Shown one piece after another: positions 26,060 through 34,684 of a stretch of 64,000 bases of DNA; positions within the stretch are counted from its first letter, which is position 1, and each line of letters opens with the position of its first letter. This DNA is from Streptomyces monomycini (lineage in GTDB: Bacteria > Actinomycetota > Actinomycetes > Streptomycetales > Streptomycetaceae), in NCBI RefSeq assembly GCF_022271435.1, contig NZ_JAFIQY010000009.1, positions 169,279 to 233,278 on the forward strand, given 5' to 3'. Below the pieces are notes generated by a model. The model saw only the letters and a list, made by a program, of their open reading frames with translations, was not told where the DNA came from and ran no database searches. The position numbers and the translations under genes were made by a program.

Positions 26060-27166
26060 TTACCCGGCCCCGCCCGCGGCCTCGGCGTAGCGGCGGGCCA
26101 GGCGCGCGCAGGCCTCCCTGAGCCGGTCCGGACCGACGATCTCCATGTCGGCGTCGAACCGGCCGAGGGAGGCGGCCAGGGCGGGCCACGACCAGGACCC
26201 CAGTACGAGCCGGCAGCGGTCGGGGCCCAACTCCTCGACGATGCCGTCCCGGGTGTACCGGGACACCGTGGCCGCGGGCAGGGCGAGGATCACCTCGCCC
26301 TGGCAGGGCAGGCGGCCCGAGCCGTCGGCCCCCTGGAACTTGTTCAGCACGAAGGTGCCGACATCGCCTCCGGGCAGCTCGCGCGGGGTGAAGCGGGGGC
26401 CGGTCGGGGTGCGCGGCGCGATCCGGTCGGCGCGGAACGTACGCCAGTCCGCGCGGTCGAGGTCCCAGGCGACGAGGTACCAGCGGCCCGCCCAGGTGAC
26501 GAGGTGGTGCGGTTCCACCCGGCGCGGCGGGGCCGGGGCGCTCTGAGCGGTCTCCGGCGGCGGCACCGGTGTGTGGCCCGCAGGAGCGTGGCCCACCGGA
26601 GCGGGGCCCGTCGATGCGTGGTCCCCCGGCGCGTGATCCCCCGGCGCGTGAGACACCGATGCATGATCCACCGGCGCGTAGTCGAAGCGCAGCACCTCGC
26701 AGGCGTGCACCGCCGCGCCGAGCGCCATCAGGACGCCGCTGTCGACCTGCGGGTTCGGCCGGGCGGCCGGCGGTTCGACGGCGGTGACCCGGAGGGAGTC
26801 GATCCGGCGGCGCAGCCGTGCGGGCATCACCTGCCGGACGGTGTGCAGGGCGCGCGCCGCGGCGTCCGCGACACCGGCGCCGTTGGTGGTGGCGATCCGG
26901 AGCGCGACGGCGAGGGCGACGGCCTGTTCGTCGTCGAACAGCAGCGGGGGGAGTTCCGAGCCGGCGTCGAGCCGGTAGCCGCCGTCCGGGCCCTTGGTCG
27001 ACGCGATCGGGTAACCGAGTTCGCGCAGGCGGTCGATGTCGCGGCGTACGGTGCGCTGGCTGACGTCCAGGCGTTCGGCAAGCAGCCCGCCCGGCCAGTC
27101 CCGGCGCGCCTGGAGGAGGGAGAGCAAGGACAGCAGGCGCGCCGATGTCTTCTGCATGGTGTCCAT
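26060..27166 (-). CDS. HTH/WYL-domain transcriptional regulator
   Basis: 368 aa. The N-terminal HTH_11 is SARLLSLLSLLQARRDWPGG with LDVSQRTVRRDIDRLRELG. The WYL-type ligand domain follows (VEPHHLVTWAGRWYLVAWDL) and WCX-like residues end the protein. An insertion of Ala/Pro/His-rich sequence with SHAPGDHAPGDHA repeats splits the domain. Starts at 27166 or 27157 are both possible. WYL domains sense nucleic-acid or small-molecule ligands, often DNA-damage signals. A perfect palindrome between it and the divergent AlkZ-like gene is the probable operator. Confidence 0.88.
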   Translation of the reverse strand: MDTMQKTSARLLSLLSLLQARRDWPGGLLAERLDVSQRTVRRDIDRLRELGYPIASTKGPDGGYRLDAGSELPPLLFDDEQAVALAVALRIATTNGAGVADAAARALHTVRQVMPARLRRRIDSLRVTAVEPPAARPNPQVDSGVLMALGAAVHACEVLRFDYAPVDHASVSHAPGDHAPGDHASTGPAPVGHAPAGHTPVPPPETAQSAPAPPRRVEPHHLVTWAGRWYLVAWDLDRADWRTFRADRIAPRTPTGPRFTPRELPGGDVGTFVLNKFQGADGSGRLPCQGEVILALPAATVSRYTRDGIVEELGPDRCRLVLGSWSWPALAASLGRFDADMEIVGPDRLREACARLARRYAEAAGGAG

Positions 27167-27176
27167 CCTGCCTCGG

Positions 27177-27201
27177 GTAGAGGACACACCCTGTCCTCTA
27201 C
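27177..27201. promoter_or_regulatory. Perfect 10-bp palindromic operator between WYL and AlkZ-like genes
   Basis: GTAGAGGACA (27177-27186), a 5-nt centre CACCC, then TGTCCTCTAC (27192-27201): both arms match without error. It lies 10 bp from the WYL start and about 120 bp before the divergent winged-helix gene, the usual place for autoregulation plus control of the partner. I infer that the WYL protein binds it. Confidence 0.7.
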
Positions 27202-27322
27202 TTACGGGAATGTGGTGTCCGCAGGGCCAAGAAGCCGTGCAGACATCGCAGCCCCGAAGGCTCGCACCGGCCGGGCAGGCCTGGACGTCGCGCGGCCCGG
27301 AAGGCAGTAGGCAAGGAAGCGG

Positions 27323-28501
27323 ATGACCGTTCTCGACACCCGGGCGCTCAACCGCGCCACGCTCGCCCGGCAGTTGCTCCTCGACCGCGCTGAACTGCCG
27401 GTTCTCGACGCGGTGGCGCACCTGTGCGGCCTCCAGGCGCAGGAACCGCAGGAGCCGTTCGTCGGTCTCTGGTCGCGGTTGTCCGGGTTCGCCCCGGCGC
27501 AGCTCTCCGACCTGCTGACCGGACGCCACGTCGTGCGCACCCACCTCATGCGCCGCACGGTCCACCTGCTCACCGCCGACGACGTTCTGGCCTGGCGCGG
27601 CCGTCACGACGCGATGCTGCGGCAGCGGGTCCTCGGCACCTACCGCCGCGAGCTCGCAGGGGTGGACCTCGAAGAACTCGCCGCGGCGGGCCGCGCGGTC
27701 ATGGCCGACGGCGAGCCCCGCTCGATGTCCGAGCTCGCCCGTGCCGTCGCCGGCCGCTGGCCCGAGCCGGGGCCGCGGCCGCTGGGGGAGATGCTGGTCG
27801 CGGCGCTCATTCCGATGGTGCAGCTGCCGCCGCGCGGGCTGTGGCGCACGAAGGCAGGCGTACGGAACGTACCGCTCGCCGTGTGGCTGGGCCGCAAGCC
27901 CGCCCTGCCGGCTCCGAACGGCGCGGGTACGGAGCGGCCCGTTCCGCCGGCTCCGAACGGCGCGGGCACGGAGCGGCCCGCCCCCGGTGTGCCCGACGCC
28001 TCCGACCCCGTGGGCCAAGCCCTCGTCCGCCGCTACCTGGCCGCCTTCGGCCCCGCCGCCTCCGCCGACCTGCGGGCCTGGTGCGGTCTCGCCGGGCTGC
28101 CGCGCGCGATCGCCGCCGTACGCGAGGAGCTGGTCAGCTTCCGCGACGAGCGCGGCCGGGAGCTGCTGGACCTGCCCGGCGCGCCGCGTCCCGACCCGGG
28201 AACGCCTGCTCCGGTACGGTTCCTGCCCGCGTTCGACAACGCGATCCTCGGCTACCAGGACCGCGGCCGGATCATCGACGACGCCCACCGCGGCCTGTCG
28301 GTCGCCGGTGCGCGGGTCGTCCTGGTGGACGGCCGGGCCGCCGCGACCTGGACGGCCAGGGAAGGCACCGTGACGGTCTCCCCGCTGCGCGGCTTCTCCC
28401 GGGCCGAGCGCGCGGCCGTGGGCGAGGAGGGGGAGGCGACGGCGGCTTTCCTGTCCGACGGTGAGAGCCGGCGTGTGGAGGTCGGCCCGGAGCCCGGCTG
28501 A
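27323..28501 (+). CDS. Winged-helix AlkZ/YcaQ-like putative DNA glycosylase (HTH_42)
   Basis: 392 aa. It belongs to the three-winged-helix superfamily that includes the interstrand-crosslink glycosylase AlkZ of Streptomyces. The hallmark QxQ motif is present in AHLCGLQAQEPQEPF (about residue 40). VVRTHLMRRTVHLLTADDVL and the C-terminal LPAFDNAILGYQDRGRI are also typical. A duplicated segment NGAGTERP (two copies around 27,920-27,985) makes a flexible insert. It is opposite a WYL regulator. Activity on alkylated DNA is known for relatives and only inferred here. Confidence 0.8.
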   Translation: MTVLDTRALNRATLARQLLLDRAELPVLDAVAHLCGLQAQEPQEPFVGLWSRLSGFAPAQLSDLLTGRHVVRTHLMRRTVHLLTADDVLAWRGRHDAMLRQRVLGTYRRELAGVDLEELAAAGRAVMADGEPRSMSELARAVAGRWPEPGPRPLGEMLVAALIPMVQLPPRGLWRTKAGVRNVPLAVWLGRKPALPAPNGAGTERPVPPAPNGAGTERPAPGVPDASDPVGQALVRRYLAAFGPAASADLRAWCGLAGLPRAIAAVREELVSFRDERGRELLDLPGAPRPDPGTPAPVRFLPAFDNAILGYQDRGRIIDDAHRGLSVAGARVVLVDGRAAATWTAREGTVTVSPLRGFSRAERAAVGEEGEATAAFLSDGESRRVEVGPEPG

Positions 28502-28547
28502 GGTTCCGGCGTCGTGGGCCCCGCTGGATTCGCGGGTGAGTCCGGGC

Positions 28548-28630
28548 CGGTTCCGGCTCGGTACCGCCTGCGTTCCGGCTCGGTTTCCGCCCGGTACCGG
28601 CTCGGTTCCGGTTGGGTTCCGGTTGGGGGA
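28548..28630. repeat. Imperfect TTCCGGCTCGGT-type tandem repeats
   Basis: Several diverged copies of a TTCCGGCTCGGTACCG-like unit fill the space between the glycosylase-like gene and the second kinase gene. The tract is non-coding; a promoter is presumably located after it, near 28,690. Confidence 0.6.
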
Positions 28631-28743
28631 CGGATGTCCCGGTACGCGTCCGATGATCGCGCCCCGCCCCTCTGCGGACGGCCGCAGGACGACTATCGTT
28701 GCGCCGGACACGTGTACGGGGGGAACCGAAGGGGCGCGGCGCG

Positions 28744-30690
28744 GTGACGGAGGCGGCGGTGGACGACGGGCGACTGGTCGCCGGGCGGTACCGCCTGGTG
28801 GAGGAGATAGGCCGGGGCGGTATGGGCACCGTCTGGCGGGCCCACGACGAACTGCTCGGCCGGCAGGTGGCGGTCAAGCGGCTGCACGTCTCCCCGGAAC
28901 TGGACGCCGACGAGCTGGCCCGCCGCAACGAGCGCACCCGCCGCGAGGCGCAGGCCGCCGCCCGTATCAACCACCCCAACGTGGTCAGCGTCCACGATGT
29001 CGTCGACGACGCCGGCCTGCCCTGCATCGTCATGGAGTACGTGCCGTCGGTGACGCTCGGCGACGTCATCAAGGAGGCCATGCTCGCGAACAGCGCGGTG
29101 CCGCCGGGCGAGGCGGCCCGGATCGGCCGTGGCATGGTCACCGCGCTGCGGGCCGCGCACTCCGCCGGTGTCCTGCACCGCGACGTGAAGCCCGGCAACG
29201 TCCTGCTCGGCGAGGACGGCCGGGTCGTCCTCACGGACTTCGGCATCGCGGTCGCCACCGGCACGTCCACCCTCACCAAGACCGGCGAACTGGTCGGTTC
29301 CATCGACTACCTCGCCCCCGAGCGGGTCCGCGGCCATACGCCGGGCCCGGCCGCCGACCTGTGGGCGCTGGGCGCCACGCTCTATCAGGCGCTGGAGGGC
29401 CGGCCCCCGTTCCGCAAGCTCACGGCGGTCGAGACGGCGTACTCGATCGCGGTGGACCCGCTGGACCCGCCGCGCAACGCCGGTCCGCTGACCGCGCTGA
29501 TCGAGGCGCTGCTGGCGAAGGAGCCCGCCGACCGCCCCTCGGCCGAGGCCGTGGAACAGGCGCTGCGCACACCGACCGCGTACACGGACACCGCGTGGAT
29601 GCGCATGTCGGGCACATCCGGCGTATCGGGAACACCCGGTATGTCGGGTGCGTCGGGCGGCAATCCGGGTGCGCAGGGCGCGGCGGGCGAATGGGACACC
29701 GCCGGGGACGGCGGCACCGCGGCGACGGGCGGCATGGCGTCACCGGCCCAGGGCCCCCGTTCGGCCACGGGCCCCTCGTCCGCGGTTCCGCACCTGGGCC
29801 CGGCCCCGCAGCCGGCCCCGAACAACCCGTACGCGGCTCCGGCCCCGGGCCCGGCCCGGACCCCGCCCTCCGGCGCGTACCCCCTGGCGTCTCCCGCCGC
29901 GGACGGTACGGCCGCCACCGGCAGCATGGCCACCACGGGCGGCGCGGCCGCCGCGGTCCCGGCGGAAGGCCCCACCTCCCCGGTCCACCGCACGTCGGCC
30001 GACCCGGCCGTTCCCGTCTCCGGCAAGAAGCGCAAGCGCGGCCGTACGCTGCTGCTGAGCGCCGTCGCCGTGGTCGCCGCACTGGTGGTCGCGGGCGGCA
30101 CCCTGTACGCCCTCGGCTTCGGCCCGGGCGGCACGGACGCGCAGGCGTCCGACGGCGGTACCCCGCAGACCGAGGCGCCGTCGCCCGCCCCCTCGAAGCC
30201 CAGCGCGAAGCCCACCCCCCGGCCCCTGCCCGACGGCTACCACTGGGTCAAGGACCCGGCGGCCGACGTCACCTTCCCGCTGCCCGACGGGTGGACGCGC
30301 CAGCGGCAGGCGAACGGCAACGGCTCCACCTACCTCAACCCGAACCAGCTGGTGGGGCTGCGCATCGAGGTCCTCGACTTCGCGAGCTCGGATCCGCTCC
30401 AGCACTGGAAGGACAACGAGCGCAACGCCATCAGCGAGGGCAAGTTCCCCGGATACCAGCAGCTGCGGATGCAGGGCACGGTCTTCCGCGAGCGGCCCGC
30501 CGCGCTGTGGGAGTGGCGGTGGTCGGGGAGCAAGCGGGACTTCCGTGCCGTGGACCTGGGGTTCGGCCGGCCCGGCGAGAAGGAGTACGCGGTCTACCTC
30601 TCCGCGCCGGACGCCGAGTGGGAGCGGTACAAGAAGGTCTTCGACAACGTCCTGGCCGGGCTCCGGCTGCCCGAGGACGCCAAGCAGTAG
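28744..30690 (+). CDS. Receptor-type Ser/Thr protein kinase (PknB-like), second copy
   Basis: 648 aa. Kinase motifs are IGRGGMGTVWRAHDE, QVAVKRL, LHRDVKPGNVLLG and LTDFGIAVAT. A very long Gly/Ala/Pro linker leads to one membrane helix (~residues 436-459, LLLSAVAVVAALVVAGG) and an extracellular domain starting DGYHWVKDPAADVTFPLPDG. That outer domain aligns in pattern with the one of the kinase at 7.3 kb. The GTG at 28744 puts the kinase domain at the N-terminus. The targets are unknown; the PspC kinase/regulator pair begins 150 bp downstream on the same strand. Confidence 0.92.
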   Translation: MTEAAVDDGRLVAGRYRLVEEIGRGGMGTVWRAHDELLGRQVAVKRLHVSPELDADELARRNERTRREAQAAARINHPNVVSVHDVVDDAGLPCIVMEYVPSVTLGDVIKEAMLANSAVPPGEAARIGRGMVTALRAAHSAGVLHRDVKPGNVLLGEDGRVVLTDFGIAVATGTSTLTKTGELVGSIDYLAPERVRGHTPGPAADLWALGATLYQALEGRPPFRKLTAVETAYSIAVDPLDPPRNAGPLTALIEALLAKEPADRPSAEAVEQALRTPTAYTDTAWMRMSGTSGVSGTPGMSGASGGNPGAQGAAGEWDTAGDGGTAATGGMASPAQGPRSATGPSSAVPHLGPAPQPAPNNPYAAPAPGPARTPPSGAYPLASPAADGTAATGSMATTGGAAAAVPAEGPTSPVHRTSADPAVPVSGKKRKRGRTLLLSAVAVVAALVVAGGTLYALGFGPGGTDAQASDGGTPQTEAPSPAPSKPSAKPTPRPLPDGYHWVKDPAADVTFPLPDGWTRQRQANGNGSTYLNPNQLVGLRIEVLDFASSDPLQHWKDNERNAISEGKFPGYQQLRMQGTVFRERPAALWEWRWSGSKRDFRAVDLGFGRPGEKEYAVYLSAPDAEWERYKKVFDNVLAGLRLPEDAKQ

Positions 30691-30840
30691 ACGGGGGCAG
30701 GCCGGGTACGGGGTGCCCTGCCACCGGCTCCCCGTATCGAAAGCTCCGGCCCGTCCACATCCAAAGTTGCGAACGGTTAGGGGTGCAGTCAGGGTCCACC
30801 CTGATGCCCCGCAGCCGTCCCACGTGTGACGATCGGTGTC

Positions 30841-32163
30841 ATGACCACCGCGCCGACCCGGCCCGAGGCGAGCTACGCCCCGGTGCCCGACCCCGACGAC
30901 CCGCCCCTGCGCAAGCTCTACCGCAGCGCCGACGGGCGGATGCTCGGCGGTGTCGCGCGCGGGCTGGCCGGGCATCTGGGGCTGCCGGTGTCCTGGGTCA
31001 GGGTCGTGTTCATCGCGCTCTTCATGGCCGAGGGCATGGGCGCGCTGTTGTATGCGGCCTTCTGGTTCATCGTGCCGCTGGGTGTAGGCGGTGTGGACGC
31101 GGCGCGCGCGAGTGCGTCCACCACCACAGCCGGACGCCTGGCGTGGGGCCGTAAGGGCCGGGCGGCGGGCGGCCGGAAGGCCGACAAGGGGCAGATATTC
31201 GCGCTGCTCACCCTGCTCGCCGGTGCGGCCGCCGTCGCGTCCCGCTTCCAGTTGGGCCGGGCGAACGCCTACGTGTGGCCGATCCTGTTGATCGCCGCGG
31301 GTGTCGCGCTGGTCTGGCGGCAGGCGGACAACGCCAGGCGCGCGCAGTGGCTGGAGATGGGCCGCCGCAAGGGGGTGCTGCCGGTCGTGCGCGGTGCGGC
31401 CGGTGTGGTCCTGGTCGGCGTCGGGGTGACCGGCATCGTCGTCCTCCAGGGCTCGGTCCGGCATCTCGGTTCGGTGCTCCAGGCGGCCCTGGCCGTCCTG
31501 GTCGGTATCGCGCTGCTCGCGGGCCCGTACCTGGTGCGCATGACGCAGGACCTCTCCGAGGAACGCCTGATGCGGATCCGCGCGCAGGAGCGCGCCGAAG
31601 TTGCCGCCCACGTCCACGACTCGGTCCTGCACACCCTCACCCTGATCCAGCGCAACGCGGAGGACCCGCGCGAGGTGGCCCGCCTCGCCCGCGCCCAGGA
31701 ACGCGAACTGCGCGCCTGGCTCTACAAGCCGGAGGGCCGCGGCAAGGACGAGGAGCAGGAGCCGGACACCCTCGCCGAGGCGGTGCGCAAGTCCGCGGCC
31801 GAGGTCGAGGACCACCACGGCGTCCCGATCGAGGTCGTGGTGGTCGGCGACTGCCCGCTGGACGAGCGGCTGAGCGCGCAGCTGCAGGCCGCGCGCGAAG
31901 CGATGGTCAACGCGGCCAAGTACGGCGGCGAGGGCGGCGCCGTGCAGGTGTACGCCGAGGTGGAGGGCCGTACGGTCTTCGTCTCGGTGCGCGACCGGGG
32001 CCCCGGCTTCGACCTGGACGCGGTCCCCGGCGACCGCATGGGCGTACGGGAGTCGATCATCGGCCGGATGCAGCGCAACGGCGGCACGGCCCGGCTGCGC
32101 TCCGCGCCGGACGGCGGCACCGTGGTCGAGCTGGAGGCGGAGCGCCTGCCGGATGACGGATGA
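30841..32163 (+). CDS. PspC-domain sensor histidine kinase
   Basis: 440 aa. An N-terminal PspC domain (LYRSADGRMLGGVARGLAGH, then WVRVVFIALFMAEGMG) is followed by four to five more helices. The HisKA_3 box is AAHVHDSVLHTLTLIQRNAE with the phospho-His, and the ATPase shows REAMVNAAKYGGEG and VRDRGPGFDLDAVPG. PspC-linked kinases sense envelope or antibiotic stress. The start at ATG 30841 is favoured over GTG 30826; there is no strong ribosome binding site. The response regulator overlaps the 3' end. Confidence 0.9.
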   Translation: MTTAPTRPEASYAPVPDPDDPPLRKLYRSADGRMLGGVARGLAGHLGLPVSWVRVVFIALFMAEGMGALLYAAFWFIVPLGVGGVDAARASASTTTAGRLAWGRKGRAAGGRKADKGQIFALLTLLAGAAAVASRFQLGRANAYVWPILLIAAGVALVWRQADNARRAQWLEMGRRKGVLPVVRGAAGVVLVGVGVTGIVVLQGSVRHLGSVLQAALAVLVGIALLAGPYLVRMTQDLSEERLMRIRAQERAEVAAHVHDSVLHTLTLIQRNAEDPREVARLARAQERELRAWLYKPEGRGKDEEQEPDTLAEAVRKSAAEVEDHHGVPIEVVVVGDCPLDERLSAQLQAAREAMVNAAKYGGEGGAVQVYAEVEGRTVFVSVRDRGPGFDLDAVPGDRMGVRESIIGRMQRNGGTARLRSAPDGGTVVELEAERLPDDG

Positions 32164-32965
32164 TGAGAGGACGGCACGGCGTCCCCGGGCAACGGACGCC
32201 GGCCCCGACGCCACCGCCGCGCACGCCGGCGCCAACGCCAACGAGGGACGGACGGACGAGATGAACAGCGACGCCGCACAGGACGACCAGACCGGCGGCC
32301 CCGCCCGCACGGTGCGAGTCGTCCTCGTCGACGACCACCGGATGTTCCGTACGGGCGTCCAGGCCGAGATCGGCCGCACCGACGAGACCGGTGTGGAGGT
32401 CGTCGGCGAGGCCGCCGACGTCGACCAGGCCGTCACGGTCATCACCGCCACCCGCCCCGAGGTCGTCCTGCTGGACGTGCACCTGCCGGGCGGCGGCGGC
32501 GTCGAGGTGCTGCGCCGCTCCGCCTCGATGATGGCCGACCCCGAGCGCCCGGTGCGCTTCCTCGCGCTGTCCGTGTCCGACGCCGCCGAGGACGTCATCG
32601 GTGTCATCCGCGGCGGCGCCCGTGGCTACGTCACCAAGACCATCACCGGTACGGACCTGGTCGACGCGATCTTCCGGGTCTCCGACGGCGACGCGGTCTT
32701 CTCCCCGCGGCTGGCCGGCTTCGTACTGGACGCGTTCGCCTCCACGGACGCCCCGCCGGTGGACGAGGACATGGACCGGCTGACCCAGCGCGAGCGCGAG
32801 GTACTGCGCCTGATCGCCCGTGGCTACGCGTACAAGGAGATCGCCAAGCAGCTGTTCATCTCGGTCAAGACGGTCGAGTCGCACGTCTCGGCGGTCCTGC
32901 GCAAACTCCAGCTCTCCAACCGGCACGAGCTGACCCGGTGGGCTACGGCCCGGCGGCTGGTCTGA
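32153..32965 (+). CDS. NarL/FixJ-family response regulator, partner of PspC kinase
   Basis: 270 aa from ATG 32153, which overlaps the kinase stop by 11 bp. The receiver is RVVLVDDHRMFRTGVQAEIG with the phospho-Asp in VVLLDVHLPGGGG and the Lys in YVTKTITG. The LuxR HTH is LTQREREVLRLIARGYAYKE with SVKTVESHVSAVLRKLQ. An internal ATG at 32261 would remove an unconserved 36-residue leader and may be the real start. Its 3' end overlaps the convergent MFS reading frame by 23 bp. Confidence 0.9.
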   Translation: MTDDERTARRPRATDAGPDATAAHAGANANEGRTDEMNSDAAQDDQTGGPARTVRVVLVDDHRMFRTGVQAEIGRTDETGVEVVGEAADVDQAVTVITATRPEVVLLDVHLPGGGGVEVLRRSASMMADPERPVRFLALSVSDAAEDVIGVIRGGARGYVTKTITGTDLVDAIFRVSDGDAVFSPRLAGFVLDAFASTDAPPVDEDMDRLTQREREVLRLIARGYAYKEIAKQLFISVKTVESHVSAVLRKLQLSNRHELTRWATARRLV

Positions 32966-33957
32966 CGCGGGCGGCTTCGGGGGCGGCCGGGGCAATCGGG
33001 GCGCCAGAGGCAGCCGAGGCAGCCGAGGCAGCCGAGACGGTCGAGACAGCCGAGGCCGTTGTGGCGCCCCCGGTGCCGCTCGCCCCCGCGACCACGCGGC
33101 TCGTGCGTCCCGTACGCCTCGTGCGTCCCGTACGCCTCGTACGCCTCGTACGGCGACGCTTCCACCGCCCGAACTCCGGCACGAGGGAGACGATCCCGAG
33201 CGCGGCCAGCCCGGCCCCCAGCCAGATCGGCGCCCGCAGCCCGTACGCGCTGATGGCCGGCCCGCCGACGAGTGACCCCACGATCACGCCCAGCGTGATG
33301 AACGACGCGTGCACGGTGTTCACCAGTGCCCGCGCGTTGCCGGCGCGCTGGACGCGGGTGACCATCGCCGGGTTCATCGTGACCCCGGCCAGCCCGATCC
33401 CCATCATGAACACCACCGCCGGGACGGCGAGATGGGTGCAGAGCGCGAAGCCCACGAGGAAGCCCAGGCTCAGCACCAGGCCGCAGAGCAGTACGGCGAT
33501 GGTGTGCCGGTCGGCGAGCCGTCCGACGACGGTGTTCCCGACGACGGTGGCCGCCCCGTAGGCCACGAGCAGCAGCGGTACGGTCCCGGTCCCGAACCCG
33601 GTGACCTCGGTGAGGATCGGGTTGAAGTAGCTGAAGGCGGAGAACGTCGCCCCGATGATCAGCGTGCTGGTCGACAGGGCCGGCCACAGCCGGGGATTGC
33701 GGAACGTTGCCGACCAGGAACACCGCGAACAGCACTGCCAGCGCGCGCTTTTGCGGCAGCCGTATGGCACCGACCGTCAGGAGCGGCCCGCCGACGGCCA
33801 TGGCCACCGCGAACGCGGTGATCAGACAGCCGACCTGCGGCACGCTCGCGCCCAGCCCCTCCGCCATCTGCGGCATCAGCCCGGCGACGACGAACTCGCT
33901 GGTCACCATGGAGAAGATGCCCAGGGCCAGGACGTACACGGCGCGTGGTGCGCGCAT
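32943..33957 (-). pseudogene. MFS transporter with internal deletion and frameshift
   Basis: The N-terminal ~84 residues (VYVLALGIFSMVTSEFVVAG, ending FAVFLVGN) form MFS helices 1 to early 3 in one frame. The second half is in another frame, starting RNPRLWPALSTSTLIIGATF and covering about six more helices. In AraJ/CmlR-like exporters these two points are separated by roughly 115 residues, so about 350 bp coding for helices 3-6 are missing at about 33,703. A simple base error cannot explain this. The C-terminal tail is low complexity (RRTRRTGRTRRTGR). It is preceded by a TetR operator half-palindrome and was probably the export pump of the halogenase locus. Confidence 0.75.
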
Positions 33958-33973
33958 GATCCCCTTCTTTTCC

Positions 33974-33991
33974 CAACCGATCGTTCAAGAA
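33974..33991. promoter_or_regulatory. TetR operator copy upstream of the MFS gene
   Basis: ACCGATCGTTCAAGAA at 33976-33991 is identical to the sequence at 34673-34688 next to the tetR gene. Here only the right arm of the palindrome is complete. It lies 17 bp before the MFS start codon. Confidence 0.6.
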
Positions 33992-34070
33992 AATGGGCGG
34001 AAGAAACCCCCTCCGTCATACAGCGGCGGGAGAGGGGGTGGGCCAGCGTGTCAGTACGGGGCCGCCGCCG

Positions 34071-34649
34071 TCAGCGCAGGACGGTCATCGCCTGTTCCAC
34101 CGCGTCGTTGATCCGCCGCTCGTCGCCCGTCTTGCCGATGACGCGCAGCCCCTGGATGAAGGTCACCAGAAAACGGGCCTGCGCCCGCACGTCCGCCCCT
34201 TCCGCCAGCTCGCCCTGTGCCTTGGCTCGGATCAGCGCCCCGGTGACGGCCGACTCCACCTCGTGCAACGCCGTCTCGATGCGCCGCTCCGCCTTCGCGT
34301 CCCGCGGCAGCAGCTCCACGGCGGTGTTCGTCACCAGGCAGCCCTTGCGGTCCTGGTCCGCCAGGGCCTCGTCGGCGAACGCCCGCAGGAACGCGCGGAC
34401 GGCGGGCAGTGCCGGGCCCGGCTGGTTCAGCCGCTCCAGCGCCACCGACCCTTCGTTCTCGCAGTAACGATCCAGCGCGCGCAGGTACAACTCGTGCTTG
34501 CTGCCGTACGTCGCGTAGATGCTCCCCCGGTTGATGCCGAGGTGTTCGACGAGGTCCTGCATCGAGGTGGCTTCGTACCCCTTGCGCCAGAACAGCTCCA
34601 GGGCGGCCTGAAGGGTGGCGCTCGGATCGAACTCCTTGGTTCTGCCCAT
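34071..34649 (-). CDS. TetR/AcrR-family repressor
   Basis: 192 aa. The HTH is TLQAALELFWRKGYEATSMQ followed by DLVEHLGINRGSIYATYGSK. The C-terminal domain contains DRKGCLVTNTAVELLPRDAK, the Cys-bearing TetR_C pattern of regulators that control neighbouring oxidoreductases or pumps. Matching operator sequences precede both this gene and the adjacent MFS gene, so it probably represses both. It lies between the MFS and halogenase genes on the same strand. Confidence 0.88.
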   Translation of the reverse strand: MGRTKEFDPSATLQAALELFWRKGYEATSMQDLVEHLGINRGSIYATYGSKHELYLRALDRYCENEGSVALERLNQPGPALPAVRAFLRAFADEALADQDRKGCLVTNTAVELLPRDAKAERRIETALHEVESAVTGALIRAKAQGELAEGADVRAQARFLVTFIQGLRVIGKTGDERRINDAVEQAMTVLR

Positions 34650-34670
34650 GCGGGCACCCTAGGAGATAGC

Positions 34671-34684
34671 TGACCGATCGTTCA
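34671..34684. promoter_or_regulatory. TetR operator TGACCGATCGTTCA
   Basis: A 14-bp near-perfect palindrome (TGA-C-CGATCG-T-TCA) lies 22 bp upstream of the tetR start. It overlaps the last codons and stop of the halogenase gene (stop at 34682-34684). A partial second copy precedes the MFS gene. Confidence 0.65.
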
